Shown here piece by piece: positions 51,393 through 61,753 of a DNA stretch of 64,000 nt. The DNA comes from CAKSEI01 sp964403505. Its GTDB lineage: Bacteria; Bacillota; Clostridia; Oscillospirales; CAG-272. The position numbers were made by a program, and so were the translations under genes. The stretch spans positions 62,001 to 126,000 of the forward strand of contig CAYOFP010000001.1 of assembly GCA_964403505.1 (NCBI GenBank). The letters are read 5' to 3'. The notes beneath the pieces were generated by a model. The model saw only the letters and a program-made list of their open reading frames with translations. It was not told the DNA's origin and made no database searches. Positions within the stretch are counted from its first letter, which is position 1, and each line of letters starts with the position of its first letter.

Positions 51393-52397
51393 TTAGTTAA
51401 GTATTACATATCCGTTGTCAACGTCACGTGCGCAAATGGAGCCCTTCGCATTATCCTCAAACTCTGCAAGCATACTTAAAGCGAACCGTATTTTTCCGCT
51501 GATACTGTCTATATCGCCTATTTCGACTGTGACTCTGCCGTCATAAACAAAGCTGATATTAAACTTGCTCTTGAGGTCCATGCTCGTTATCCTATCCCCT
51601 GCCTGACTGTCGAGCAGAGACTGCATGACTGCGGCGATATACTCATCGTTCTTTTCGGCAAAGTACACGATCTTCTCCCCGACGATTGCCTCAGCCACAC
51701 GGGGCAGCTTCAGCTCAAGCAGCCCGGGATGCATCTCGTGCATAGTATCGTAATCATCAACTATATCGAGCACCCTCATGTTTTCCGACAGTATACAGTA
51801 CTCGCCGCAAAACGAAGTGTAATAGAGTGCGCTATCCTCAGTCACCTTTATCACGATCCCTGTCGGTATCTCACGGACGATTCTCACCTCTTTAAAATAA
51901 GGGAAACGTGAAATGAGTCTGTGAGAGATATCATCCTTATCGACAGAATACATTTTATCGCCGACTGCAATACCGCACACCGCCAGCACATCGTCCTCGT
52001 TATATATGGTCACTCCGTCGAACTTGATGCTCTCGACCTTGAAAAGAAAATTAAAGCACGCAAGCGTAAAGACCGCAACAAGAGAACATATGATAACGGA
52101 CATGAGCACGATCCATAACAGTGCCTTTGTCTTTTTCTTTGATTTTATCGCACTCAGGGTCGCAGTATTCAGCTTTTCCTCGGTCTCGGCGGTACGGTAT
52201 TCGTTTCGTGAGATATTGACCGTATCCTCATAAACAGTCCTTTTACGGCGCGCTCCGCCCACGGGACGGGCAGTGCCCGTTCCGCTCTTTTTCTTTTTGA
52301 CCGTGCGCTTCGCCTTCTGTTTCTTTTTCTTAGGCTCGTCCGCTATGTCAAAATTTGACCGTGATCTGTGCTTGAACACATTGAAGGTGTTCGCCAT
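51393..52397 (-). CDS. ftsQ: FtsQ/DivIB division protein
   Basis: In this 334-residue protein, the N-terminal 85 residues are basic and disordered. One membrane helix (about 92-118) is followed by a POTRA domain (VESIKFDGVTIYNEDDVLAV) and a beta domain. It stabilises the divisome with FtsL. It is located in the usual place between murG and ftsZ. Confidence 0.88.
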   Translation of the reverse strand: MANTFNVFKHRSRSNFDIADEPKKKKQKAKRTVKKKKSGTGTARPVGGARRKRTVYEDTVNISRNEYRTAETEEKLNTATLSAIKSKKKTKALLWIVLMSVIICSLVAVFTLACFNFLFKVESIKFDGVTIYNEDDVLAVCGIAVGDKMYSVDKDDISHRLISRFPYFKEVRIVREIPTGIVIKVTEDSALYYTSFCGEYCILSENMRVLDIVDDYDTMHEMHPGLLELKLPRVAEAIVGEKIVYFAEKNDEYIAAVMQSLLDSQAGDRITSMDLKSKFNISFVYDGRVTVEIGDIDSISGKIRFALSMLAEFEDNAKGSICARDVDNGYVILN

Positions 52398-52407
52398 AAA
52401 AAAACCT

Positions 52408-53517
52408 TTACTTTACTAATCTTATCAGTTCGTTATATATCAGCTTCTTCGAATCGGGAACGGCAAATGCTTTGATCGCCCGTGCCATTGCCGCGCGTTT
52501 TCCGCCGTCCTCGACAAGACGGGAAACTCCCTTTACAAATTCATCGGGGCTTGTATTCCCCTCCTCAAAAAGCACGGCCGCACCCTTTTCGGCGAGCGCC
52601 GCCGCATTTTTATATTGGTGGTTATCAGTAACATTCGGCGAAGGTATCAGCACAGCCGCCTTGCCCTCGTATGCGAGCTCGGAAATGGTTACAGCACCCG
52701 CACGGTTGACGACAATATCTGCCGCCGCCATCTCGAGCGGCATATCGTATATGTATTCAACGAGCTTGATATTCTCACACTGATCAAGCCCCATTTCCTT
52801 AAACTGCGCTCCGCACAGTTCCTTTTCTATCGCACCGGTAGCATGTACGTGATAGACCTCGGGATGATGGGCAACATAATCCCGCATGAAGGCAAGCATA
52901 AGGTCGTTCACCCTCTCTGCGCCCATACTGCCGCCACAGGAAAGCACGAATTTCTCATATTTTCCCGTAATTCCGAGCTTTTTTCTTGCGCTCTCGTAAT
53001 CTACTCCCGAAAAATCTCCACGCAGGGGATTGCCGACAAGCATGGCTTTTTCGGGGTGGGAAAGACGCTCTATCGTCTTCTCAAAATTCACGAAAATACG
53101 GTCTACCTTACTCTCGAGCATTCTGACAGCAACGCCCGGTATGGCATTTGATTCATGAAGTGCCGTGGGGATGCCAAGCTCAGCCGCCGCCTTCACGACG
53201 GGCCAGCAAACATACCCCCCTGTGCCGACAACGAAGTCTGGCTTAAATCTCTTTAACAGTTTTTTTGCATTATGCGGCGCTGTCAGGACATAATATGCCG
53301 TCTTTATATTTTTTAAGGAAAGAGAACGGCGCAGCCCCTCCATTTCCACATGGAAAAGCTCATATCCCGCTTTGGGAACGAGCTTATTTTCTATCCCGTG
53401 GCTCGTACCGACAAAGGCGATCACGCTATCTGGTATATTTTCCTTTATACTGTCGGCGATGGCAATGGCTGGATTCACATGACCGCCCGTGCCGCCGCCT
53501 GTCATAATAACTCTCAT
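52408..53517 (-). CDS. murG: MurG, lipid II synthase
   Basis: The 369-residue transferase adds GlcNAc to lipid I on the inner membrane face. The N-terminal GGGTGGH loop, GTGGYVCWPV and C-terminal GGSMGAERVN and NRAGAVTISEL are diagnostic. It follows ftsW by seven bases. Confidence 0.97.
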   Translation of the reverse strand: MRVIMTGGGTGGHVNPAIAIADSIKENIPDSVIAFVGTSHGIENKLVPKAGYELFHVEMEGLRRSLSLKNIKTAYYVLTAPHNAKKLLKRFKPDFVVGTGGYVCWPVVKAAAELGIPTALHESNAIPGVAVRMLESKVDRIFVNFEKTIERLSHPEKAMLVGNPLRGDFSGVDYESARKKLGITGKYEKFVLSCGGSMGAERVNDLMLAFMRDYVAHHPEVYHVHATGAIEKELCGAQFKEMGLDQCENIKLVEYIYDMPLEMAAADIVVNRAGAVTISELAYEGKAAVLIPSPNVTDNHQYKNAAALAEKGAAVLFEEGNTSPDEFVKGVSRLVEDGGKRAAMARAIKAFAVPDSKKLIYNELIRLVK

Positions 53518-53524
53518 AAAGCAC

Positions 53525-54727
53525 CTACTTTTGTTGATAGGAATATCTGGAAATAGCGAGCAAAAGTCCCATCTCCGCCATCAGCACCGAAAGCGACGAT
53601 CCTCCGTATGAGAAAAACGGAAGCGAAATACCCGTATTCGGCATGGAATTTGTGACGACCGCCATATTCAGTATCGCCTGTATGGCGACATGGCTAACGA
53701 TACCGACCGCCACAAGAGACGAGTATGTATCGGGCGCACGACGTGCTATGTGAAGTCCGCGAAGCACAAATGCCGTAAAAAGACCTATGACACATAACGC
53801 ACCGAGAAAACCGAGCTCCTCGCACACGATCGAGAAGATAAAGTCATTCTGCGGCTGAGAGACAAACATATGCTTTTGCTTACTGTTTCCGAGTCCCACG
53901 CCGAAGAATCCGCCCGAGCCGACAGCATACAGACCCTGTATGGTCTGCCACGTGTCGTCGAGTGCATCGTAATTCTGAGGATTAAGCCATATATCGATAC
54001 GCTGTCTTGCATAATCGGTAAACATAATAACGGCAAAAACTGCGGAGAGAAACATTCCGCCGCCGAGACCAAACCACAAAAGGCGTGCTCCGCCGCAGAA
54101 TATGACGACCATAGCGATAAGAAACATGATGATCGTTCCCGAGAAATGGTTCTCCGCCATGACAAGTCCGCATGCGATAACGACAAATATCGCAGGATAA
54201 AACACCCCGTATTTTGATGACGACCAGAAGTGACGGTAGTCTGTTATCTCGCTCTGATGATTCTGCATATAAAGCGCAAGTATCATGACAAGCGCAGGCT
54301 TCATTATCTCAGATGGCTGCAAGCTGACCGGGCCGAGGTTGATCCATCTGACCGCCTCTCCCTCGGCAAGCCCTATAACAGGCACGACCGCCAAAAGCCC
54401 TGCGGCAACGATATAAAAAGGAACGGTCATTCGTCTGATAAAATCAATCGACAGATTGATGATAGCGATCATAGCGGCAGAGCCGAGAAGCAGGAAGAAT
54501 ATCTGCTTTCTGATATAGAAATAGCTATCGCCCGTCTTAACATATGCGTAGGCGTAGCTTGCGCTGAAGACCATGACCGAACCGAAGCACAAAAGCGCAA
54601 TGATGATGAGCAACATAGGTCTGTCAACACCTGCACGCAAACGAACAACATCGGCGCCTTTGACAAATCCCGTCGGTGAGAGGCTGTTATTTCGTTTTAT
54701 ATTTTCTTTCGTTTGCCCTCTTGCCAT
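53525..54727 (-). CDS. ftsW: FtsW, SEDS peptidoglycan polymerase
   Basis: The 400-residue multi-pass membrane protein has the SEDS signature (about 10 helices) and motifs such as GVGLGNSKQKHMFVSQPQND and GISLPFFSYGGSS. It polymerises lipid II at the septum with the PBP encoded upstream. GGAGAG lies four bases before the start. Confidence 0.95.
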   Translation of the reverse strand: MARGQTKENIKRNNSLSPTGFVKGADVVRLRAGVDRPMLLIIIALLCFGSVMVFSASYAYAYVKTGDSYFYIRKQIFFLLLGSAAMIAIINLSIDFIRRMTVPFYIVAAGLLAVVPVIGLAEGEAVRWINLGPVSLQPSEIMKPALVMILALYMQNHQSEITDYRHFWSSSKYGVFYPAIFVVIACGLVMAENHFSGTIIMFLIAMVVIFCGGARLLWFGLGGGMFLSAVFAVIMFTDYARQRIDIWLNPQNYDALDDTWQTIQGLYAVGSGGFFGVGLGNSKQKHMFVSQPQNDFIFSIVCEELGFLGALCVIGLFTAFVLRGLHIARRAPDTYSSLVAVGIVSHVAIQAILNMAVVTNSMPNTGISLPFFSYGGSSLSVLMAEMGLLLAISRYSYQQK

Positions 54728-54743
54728 TTTCTCTCCGTTAAGA

Positions 54744-55751
54744 CTATATACCGAAATAGGATACTGCGCATAAAAGCGCTGTAATACATGAAAATACTGC
54801 GACGATCTTTATCTCGCTCCAGCCGCACTGCTCGAAATGATGGTGGATCGGCGCCATTTTGAAAAAGCGTTTTCCGCGGGTAAGTTTGAAATATGTGACC
54901 TGTATCATAACAGATAACGTCTCGATAATATAGACAAAGCCGCAGATCACGATAATAAGCGGATTATTTATCATAAACGCCATACCGACTACGAGACCGC
55001 CTAAGAAAAGCGAACCGGTATCGCCCATAAAGACCCGTGCCGGGTAGAAATTATATACCAAAAAGCCGAGGCATCCGCCGATGCAAAGCGCCGAAAGGAG
55101 CACCGTCTCTCTGCTGCCGAGGGAAAATCCGACGACGGCAAAAAAACCGCCGATCACCGCCGTGATGCTGCTGCACAGTCCGTCGATACCGTCATTCAGA
55201 TTCACGCTGTTCATGATCCCTGTAATGAGGACGAGTGATATTATGTAATATACGATCCCGAGCTCGAGCGATATTCCGGTAAACGGGATACGCATGCTCG
55301 TGGTGATACTGTCCGTTATACGCAGAGCGAAAAGATATCCGCCGGCGAGAACCACCTGCAAAAAGAACTTCTGCCATGCAAGCAGCCCTTCATTTTGTTT
55401 TTTGCGGAGCTTTGCAAAGTCATCGATCATTCCAATGACGCCCGAGAGTACTGCCATGACAAATGTTATGATCAGTTTCAGAGGCGACGTCATCTTGCCC
55501 ATGATGCACATAGCACAAAGAACGATTACAAAGACCGCCGCCATCGGCACGATGAAGCCGAGACCGCCCATCGTGGGCGTACCATCCTTATTTTTATGCC
55601 ATCTCGGTCCTATCTCGAGTATCTTCTGACCCATTTTCATGCTCTTCAAAACAGGGATCAGCCATTTCTCGGCGACTGCCGTCATGACGAAAGTAAAAAA
55701 CAGGCTGATGATAAACATCGTGAATGTCATGTGATCCTCTACCCACTGCAT
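54744..55751 (-). CDS. mraY: MraY, phospho-MurNAc-pentapeptide transferase
   Basis: The 335-residue membrane enzyme transfers phospho-MurNAc-pentapeptide to undecaprenyl phosphate, making lipid I. It has the GMIDDFAKLRKKQNEGL, NLNDGIDGL, FMGDTGSLFLGG and HHHFE motifs and about 10 membrane helices. Directly downstream comes ftsW; the usual murD between them is missing. Confidence 0.95.
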   Translation of the reverse strand: MQWVEDHMTFTMFIISLFFTFVMTAVAEKWLIPVLKSMKMGQKILEIGPRWHKNKDGTPTMGGLGFIVPMAAVFVIVLCAMCIMGKMTSPLKLIITFVMAVLSGVIGMIDDFAKLRKKQNEGLLAWQKFFLQVVLAGGYLFALRITDSITTSMRIPFTGISLELGIVYYIISLVLITGIMNSVNLNDGIDGLCSSITAVIGGFFAVVGFSLGSRETVLLSALCIGGCLGFLVYNFYPARVFMGDTGSLFLGGLVVGMAFMINNPLIIVICGFVYIIETLSVMIQVTYFKLTRGKRFFKMAPIHHHFEQCGWSEIKIVAVFSCITALLCAVSYFGI

Positions 55752-55755
55752 ACTC

Positions 55756-57153
55756 TTACGACTCCTTGAATGATTCTATTACTCTCTCGAGCTTTACTGC
55801 CCTGCTCGCCTTAAAAAGCACCGCATCGTTTTCCTTTATCTCCGCTTTCAGCGTATCGGCGAGCGCCGATACTGCCTCGAGATCACGGAAAACGAAGATG
55901 TCCGCCTCATTCATTCCGGCAGCCTTTGCGCCGTATGCGATAAACGAGGCATCCGGGCCGAAGGTGTATAACCTGTCTATTTTCAACTCCGCCACCTTGC
56001 GCCCGACCTCCTCGTGTAATTCACGGGAATAATCGCCCAGCTCACGCATATCGCCGAGTACGGCGATGCTCCTGCTGTTTTCCCTGTGCGCTATCATATC
56101 GAGCACCGAAAGGGACGCGCTCATGGAAAGAGGTGCGGCGTTATAGCAATCTTCGATGATCGTCACACTGTTTTCCTTGTAAATATTCTGGCGCATACCG
56201 GTATTTTTGAAATTGCGCAGACCTGCCTTTATCGTGTCCTCGTCAAGGCCGCATTCACAGCCCACAGCATAAGCGAGCGCCGCATCGAAGACATTGTGTT
56301 CTCCTATTACAGGGATGGTAATATCCTCGATCCTCTTGCCGCCGTGTATGATATTGAAGGTGGTACAAACTCCGTCGTGACTGATGATGTCACAGACGAG
56401 GTAGTCCGCATTCTTATTCTTTATCGCTACGTATACTCCGCCGTCCACGCCGGAAAGCAGAGGCTCGTCGCCGTTCAGTATGGTTTTACCTCCGGACTTC
56501 AGCGCACTTCTCACCTCGAGCTTTGCATCTCTAATTCCCTCACGGGATCCGAGCGTCTCAATATGCGAGTCGCCGATATTCGTGATGACCGCCATATCGG
56601 GACAGGCAAGGTGTGAAAGATACTCTATCTCTCCCTTGGCGCTCATACCCATTTCGAGCACGAGATATCTTGTTCCCGGCTCTATTTTCAGCATGGTAAG
56701 CGGCAAGCCTATATTATTATTGAAGTTCCCCTCTGTCTTGCAGGTCTTATCACCCTCATTCAGAACGGAATATATGAATTCCTTTGTCGTGGTCTTTCCC
56801 GTACTGCCCGTCACGGCGACCGTATAAGGAGACACCTTCTCCTTCTGGTACTTTGAGACTGCGCCGAGCGCCCACACGGTATCGTTTACGACCACAGCAC
56901 AGCAGTCAAGCGGTATCACGCCATCCTTAATATTATCGACGAGCACGCAGGACGCACCTGCACGGTATGCATCCTCCACGAAGTCATGACCGTCAAACCG
57001 CTCTCCCCGTATCGCAACATACATAGAGCCCGGCTCGATACATCTCGAGTCGTTGGTAATGCCGATGATGGGATTGTTCGCTCCGATGAGCTTCCCCCCT
57101 GTTACGCGTGCTATAAGTGATGGATATATTCCGTTTTCAATGTGAATGTTCAT
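55756..57153 (-). CDS. murF: MurF, UDP-MurNAc-tripeptide:D-Ala-D-Ala ligase
   Basis: The Mur ligase (465 residues from the ATG at 57153) has the GSTGKTTTKEF P-loop, the NGDEPLL and the C-terminal YNAAPLSMSASL motifs. It adds D-Ala-D-Ala to the UDP-precursor. An in-frame ATG at 57174 inside murE is an alternative start. Confidence 0.95.
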   Translation of the reverse strand: MNIHIENGIYPSLIARVTGGKLIGANNPIIGITNDSRCIEPGSMYVAIRGERFDGHDFVEDAYRAGASCVLVDNIKDGVIPLDCCAVVVNDTVWALGAVSKYQKEKVSPYTVAVTGSTGKTTTKEFIYSVLNEGDKTCKTEGNFNNNIGLPLTMLKIEPGTRYLVLEMGMSAKGEIEYLSHLACPDMAVITNIGDSHIETLGSREGIRDAKLEVRSALKSGGKTILNGDEPLLSGVDGGVYVAIKNKNADYLVCDIISHDGVCTTFNIIHGGKRIEDITIPVIGEHNVFDAALAYAVGCECGLDEDTIKAGLRNFKNTGMRQNIYKENSVTIIEDCYNAAPLSMSASLSVLDMIAHRENSRSIAVLGDMRELGDYSRELHEEVGRKVAELKIDRLYTFGPDASFIAYGAKAAGMNEADIFVFRDLEAVSALADTLKAEIKENDAVLFKASRAVKLERVIESFKES

Positions 57154-57154
57154 T

Positions 57155-58621
57155 TTACTTCTGCCTGTTTTCATTTAAAATTCTGTCGATGATTTCTTTT
57201 TCCGAGAAAGGGTGTATCCCGTCATTTAAGATCTGATAATCCTCATGGCCTTTTCCCGCCACGAGCACAGTATCTCCCGGCTTTGCATATGAGAGCGCAT
57301 ATTCCAAAGCCGCCTTTCTCTCACGCACGACCGCCATTTTCCCCTTGCCGTCAATACCCGACAGTATGTCGGCTATGATATCGTCCGGGTCTTCGCTCCT
57401 TGGATTATCCGACGTGATCACGGTAAAGTCCGCTCCGTCGGTGGCGATACGACCCATCAGAGGCCGTTTCTGCTTATCCCTGTCTCCGCCGCATCCGAAG
57501 ACGACGATGAGCTCGCCTTTTGTTACGGCTCTGAGCTCGGAGATGATCTTTTCGAGTGCGTCGGGCGTATGTGCATAATCAATGTACACCGAAAAACCCT
57601 TGTCACACGGGAGCTTTTCTGCTCTGCCGCATATCGCCTTGAGAGAGGCGATTCCCTCCTGTATTACAGGCGAGGGTATGCCGATTTCATATGCGCAGGC
57701 GGCGGCAGCCAAAGAGTTATAGACATTGAACACGCCTACCGTCGGAGTAAACACCCCGAAAAGCTCTTTTTTGCAGGCGATAAGGTATTCCTGCCCCTCT
57801 TCTTTTACTTCGCGCTGATACGCAAAATAATCTGCGCCCCGCTCATGCAGGGAGAATGTCCGCATCACGCACTGCGCGCCCTGCGTCACTAGCGGAAAAT
57901 ATCCGTCATCCACGTTCGCTATGCCTGTTTTGCAGTTTTTGAAAAGCCTTGATTTTGCCTTTGCATAATCTGACATCGTCGGGTGAAAATCAAGATGCTC
58001 GGGCGATAGATTCGTAAAAATTCCGTGATCAAAACAGATCCCGTGCAGTCTGTCGAGAGCGAGCGCATGGCTCGATGCCTCCATAACGACTGCATTTGCA
58101 CCACGTGAGCGCATTTTATCGAGCAGCTTGAAAAGCAGCCCGGGATCGGGGGTCGTCATACTGCCGCCCTCGAGCACCTCTCCGTCCACGCTGTTGCTGA
58201 TACTGCCGATAATCCCTGTTTTTATACCGGCTTTTGCAAATATCGAAGCAAGGAATGCACATGTCGAGGTCTTTCCGTTTGTCCCTGTCACAGCGATCAT
58301 CCTCATACTTTTCTGAGGATTACCGTACCACGCACTCCACATAAGCGAGAGCGCTTTCCTCGTGGAATCCGTAAGGATATACGGCACGCCGAGGCGGACG
58401 ATATCATCCGTAATACGCTCGCACACGATGACGGATGCACCGCACAGCACCGCACGGTCGATGTAATCATGTCCGTCATGCGTGATGCCTGATATACATA
58501 CGAAAACACTGCCCGTAACTACCTTTTCTGATGAATCGGTCAGAGACGAAATCCCTGCGGAAAAATCCGAAATATTTGTTTTTAATATTTTAACGTCCCG
58601 TATCAGTGAATAAAGACGCAA
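57155..58621 (-). CDS. murE: MurE, UDP-MurNAc-dipeptide:mDAP ligase
   Basis: The 488-residue ligase has a GTNGKTST P-loop and SDNPRSEDP, the DNPR motif that selects meso-diaminopimelate over lysine. It starts with TTG at 58621, with GGAG ten bases upstream. It follows the palindromic element that separates it from ftsI. Confidence 0.95.
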   Translation of the reverse strand: MRLYSLIRDVKILKTNISDFSAGISSLTDSSEKVVTGSVFVCISGITHDGHDYIDRAVLCGASVIVCERITDDIVRLGVPYILTDSTRKALSLMWSAWYGNPQKSMRMIAVTGTNGKTSTCAFLASIFAKAGIKTGIIGSISNSVDGEVLEGGSMTTPDPGLLFKLLDKMRSRGANAVVMEASSHALALDRLHGICFDHGIFTNLSPEHLDFHPTMSDYAKAKSRLFKNCKTGIANVDDGYFPLVTQGAQCVMRTFSLHERGADYFAYQREVKEEGQEYLIACKKELFGVFTPTVGVFNVYNSLAAAACAYEIGIPSPVIQEGIASLKAICGRAEKLPCDKGFSVYIDYAHTPDALEKIISELRAVTKGELIVVFGCGGDRDKQKRPLMGRIATDGADFTVITSDNPRSEDPDDIIADILSGIDGKGKMAVVRERKAALEYALSYAKPGDTVLVAGKGHEDYQILNDGIHPFSEKEIIDRILNENRQK

Positions 58622-58651
58622 AAATCATCAGCTCCGAAAAAATATTATTAT

Positions 58652-58811
58652 GGCAATGCCGCACAATTCTGACGGCACACTTGAAACGCATATTTTCCGT
58701 CATACTTCACAAATTTCGTCGCAGAAGACTCTACTCTTGCCTCCTCAATTTGTATCGTCTGACGAAAAATCTGTCGGTGCAATTGCACCGTCAGAATTAT
58801 GCGGTATTGCC
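58652..58811. repeat. MITE-like palindromic element between murE and ftsI
   Basis: The 160-bp element is bounded by 24-bp inverted repeats (58652-58675 and 58788-58811, 22 of 24 identical). A second inner pair of imperfect arms (24 bp) lies inside, making a long cruciform. No transposase and no coding capacity. It looks like a miniature transposable element inserted in the dcw cluster, possibly also attenuating transcription. Confidence 0.75.
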
Positions 58812-58828
58812 TTTTTTCGTCCTTGTTT

Positions 58829-61054
58829 TTATCCGTCGTTCGCGCCTGTCGTGAACATGAGCTCGACCTTGACAAGCGTTCCTTTTGTGACCATGGTGCC
58901 GGCAGGTATGCTCTGCGAATAGACAACAGAACCGTTACCTTCGGCGCCTGATATATTGACATTCAGTCCGATAGAGGCAAGCGCATAATTTGCCTGCGCC
59001 GCACTCTTGCCGGTGAGATCCGGCACGGATATTGTATCCTCGGGAACTTCGTTTCCTGTATAAAGGATAACGCGTCCCGTTTCCTTTTCGACCTGAGAGC
59101 CGCTCGAGGGCACCTGAGCCGTGACGGTATCGCCGTCTCCGACGATCTCGACATCAATGCCGAGGATATCGATCGCAGCCCGCGCCTTTGTCGTCTCCAG
59201 ATTCACACAGTTTGTGACCGTGACCTCGGATGCTATCTCGCCGCGGTCTACGCCTAAGTACGGCAATATCTCCTCGAGAACATTCGCAACGAACGGTGCG
59301 GCGATATATGAGCCGAAAAGCGAGCCGACCGTAGGTTCATCGACTATGATAATGACTGCTACCTGCGGATCGTCCGAGGGGGCGTATGCAACTGTCGAGC
59401 AGACGACATACTTTGTTTTACCCTCTTCATCGACCTGATCTCGCACCTCACTCGTTCCCGTCTTGCCTGCGACCTTATATCCCGATACACGTGTATTCTT
59501 CGCTCCGCCGTCATGTGCGACGCCGTCCTCGAGCACTTCGGATATCTTTTTACATACATCGGTGCTGACCACCTGATATTTGACAGAATCGCTGAAATCC
59601 GCTACGACATTTCCGTCGTCATCGATCAGCTTGCTCACTACATGAGGTGTGACGAGATACCCGCCGTTCGCCACCGCCGATATCGCAGTGATCTGCTGAA
59701 GCTCGGTCGTCTTGAACGTCTGACCGAAGGAATAGACGGCGAGCTCGACCTGATTAAACGCACTGTACGAATGGTAAACGCCGTAGCTCTCGCCGGGCAG
59801 GTCGATACCGGTTTTCGTAGTATATCCGTATGCCTCAAAATAGGAATAAAACTTTTCCATACCTATTCTCTCAACAACCTGCATCAGCGTCGGGTTACAG
59901 GACTGCTGAAGCATATACCAATACGGATGTGTGCCGTGTCCCGAGTGTTTATGACAGGAGATCGGTTTATTCCATCCCTCGACTCGGTACGAGCCGGAGC
60001 AGGAGAATTCTTCATCGAAATTTGTACAGTTTTCCTCGAGCGCCATCGAGGTCGTGATCACCTTAAAGGTCGAACCGGGCTCATATAGCTCGGATACGCA
60101 TTTGTTTTTCCACATGGAATAAACAAGCTCGTAAAACTTCTCGGTATATTCTTTCGACCCTTCTTCAAGGCCCGATTCCTTCAAAATATTCTGCGATTCT
60201 TCGCTGAGCTCAAACGGGTTATTTAAGTCAAAGGACGGGTATGTGCCCATTGCGTATACCTCGCCGTTATTCGGGTTCATAACGATACCCGCCACACGGT
60301 TGAGCGGCGAGGAATTCTGATACGCCGCCTCGAGCTGTTCCTCGAGAACCGCCTGTATGGTGGTATCGAGTGTCGTGACGACGTTATATCCGTTCGTCGC
60401 ATCGATATAGGTATCGTATTTGAAAGGCAGGCTTCCGCCGTTACCGCTTTTTGCGGTTATGTATTTACCGTCCGTGCCTTTCAGAGATTTGTCAAACGAG
60501 AGCTCAATGCCGGCCAGCCCTTGGTCTGTTCCGGCGACACCTATCGTAGCTGCAGCGAGGCTGGAATACGGATAATACCGTTTTGACGACGCCTCGAGAT
60601 ATATCATCTTTGATAATTCATTTGCACTGATGAACTCACGCACAAGATCCGCCGTGTCGGAATCAACATTTTTCTTTATGGTCTCATCCGCACGTTTTTC
60701 CTTCTGCGTTTTCTCATAGACCATATCGTAGTCAACATCGAGTATGTGTGACAGATTCTCACTGATCAGCTTCGCCTGCTCGGCATTTTCTATCCTGTTC
60801 GGGGCGATAAATACACGGTATGTCGTAATATTTGAGGCAAGCTGTATCATATTGCGGTCGTATATCGTTCCCCGGTCGGCCTTTATCGTCGTCTCACGTT
60901 CGATATTGTCTGCGACCGCCGCCTTGTAATCGTCATATTTGAGTACCTGGAGGAAAAACAGACGGCCGATCAGCCCTGCCCAAAGTGCGGCAAACGCCAG
61001 AAACAGTATCACTCTGCGCTTATTCATGACTTTTCCGTTACGTTCAGACGCCAT
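58829..61054 (-). CDS. ftsI: FtsI-type PBP (PASTA), septal transpeptidase
   Basis: The 741-residue class B PBP has an N-terminal membrane helix (about 12-30), a pedestal domain and a transpeptidase domain with catalytic S-T-F-K (PGSTFKVI), the SxN-like SAFN and KTGTSE. Two C-terminal PASTA domains follow. It cross-links septal peptidoglycan. PASTA tails and this position match PbpB/SpoVD-type PBPs of spore formers. GAGGAGG lies upstream. Confidence 0.93.
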   Translation of the reverse strand: MASERNGKVMNKRRVILFLAFAALWAGLIGRLFFLQVLKYDDYKAAVADNIERETTIKADRGTIYDRNMIQLASNITTYRVFIAPNRIENAEQAKLISENLSHILDVDYDMVYEKTQKEKRADETIKKNVDSDTADLVREFISANELSKMIYLEASSKRYYPYSSLAAATIGVAGTDQGLAGIELSFDKSLKGTDGKYITAKSGNGGSLPFKYDTYIDATNGYNVVTTLDTTIQAVLEEQLEAAYQNSSPLNRVAGIVMNPNNGEVYAMGTYPSFDLNNPFELSEESQNILKESGLEEGSKEYTEKFYELVYSMWKNKCVSELYEPGSTFKVITTSMALEENCTNFDEEFSCSGSYRVEGWNKPISCHKHSGHGTHPYWYMLQQSCNPTLMQVVERIGMEKFYSYFEAYGYTTKTGIDLPGESYGVYHSYSAFNQVELAVYSFGQTFKTTELQQITAISAVANGGYLVTPHVVSKLIDDDGNVVADFSDSVKYQVVSTDVCKKISEVLEDGVAHDGGAKNTRVSGYKVAGKTGTSEVRDQVDEEGKTKYVVCSTVAYAPSDDPQVAVIIIVDEPTVGSLFGSYIAAPFVANVLEEILPYLGVDRGEIASEVTVTNCVNLETTKARAAIDILGIDVEIVGDGDTVTAQVPSSGSQVEKETGRVILYTGNEVPEDTISVPDLTGKSAAQANYALASIGLNVNISGAEGNGSVVYSQSIPAGTMVTKGTLVKVELMFTTGANDG

Positions 61055-61092
61055 GTGCTCATCCTCCTCTCACATAATCTTACTTGCCTTTT

Positions 61093-61743
61093 CTAAAATA
61101 TATTCCTGAAATATTCACTTATCTTCCCGAATATATTCTCAAAAAAATCTGCGATACCGGTCTTCTCTCCTCCCGGCACCTCTACTTTATCTTCGTTTTG
61201 TATATTGATATATCTCTTTTCGACCTTGTCGCTTTTTACCATGCCGAGCTCCTCGGCCTGTTTCTCAAAATCGAGCAGGTCATTTTTTCGCTCGAGCGTC
61301 AGATTCAGCGTTTTTCTCTGTGATATCAGCACAAGCATCTCATCCTGCATATCACTGTATTTATTCGTCAGCTCGTTGATACGCACATAGTTCAAAACAA
61401 GCGCCATGACGATAACGGTACAGGCTGCAGCGACGATCATCGCCTGCCATGGAAAATTTCCGCTCTTGACCTTGACTGTTTCTATTTTCTTTCCGCCTAT
61501 GATGCCGTATAAGAATTTGCTTTTCTTACGCTTTACCTGCCGCGGCTCGACATGCCCGAATTCCGCTGTCACCTGTGCAGGCGCACGGCGGCCGCGGGGA
61601 CGGCGCATACGGTCGCCCGTATTCACGCCCGTACCGTTATAGGTCGGCTTGTTTGTCGCTCTTTTTGCGGGCGTGCGGCGTGCACGTGCGTGCGTAGTGG
61701 AAGAAGACGCACTGCCGGAGCGATTATTTTTCTGATCTGCCAT
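61093..61743 (-). CDS. ftsL: FtsL-like division protein
   Basis: The 216-residue protein has a basic, disordered N-terminus of about 95 residues, one membrane helix at about 101-123 and a periplasm-side leucine-zipper coiled coil (YSDMQDEMLVLISQRKTLNL). It is longer than usual FtsL. Position between rsmH and the PBP gene identifies it. I use ATG 61743 (GGAGG four bases upstream). Confidence 0.85.
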   Translation of the reverse strand: MADQKNNRSGSASSSTTHARARRTPAKRATNKPTYNGTGVNTGDRMRRPRGRRAPAQVTAEFGHVEPRQVKRKKSKFLYGIIGGKKIETVKVKSGNFPWQAMIVAAACTVIVMALVLNYVRINELTNKYSDMQDEMLVLISQRKTLNLTLERKNDLLDFEKQAEELGMVKSDKVEKRYINIQNEDKVEVPGGEKTGIADFFENIFGKISEYFRNIF

Positions 61744-61753
61744 GCGTCCTCCT

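Noticed and set aside
58648..58962. ORFs crossing the murE-ftsI gap
   Set aside because: They follow from the palindromic element and overlap ftsI; not conserved-looking proteins.
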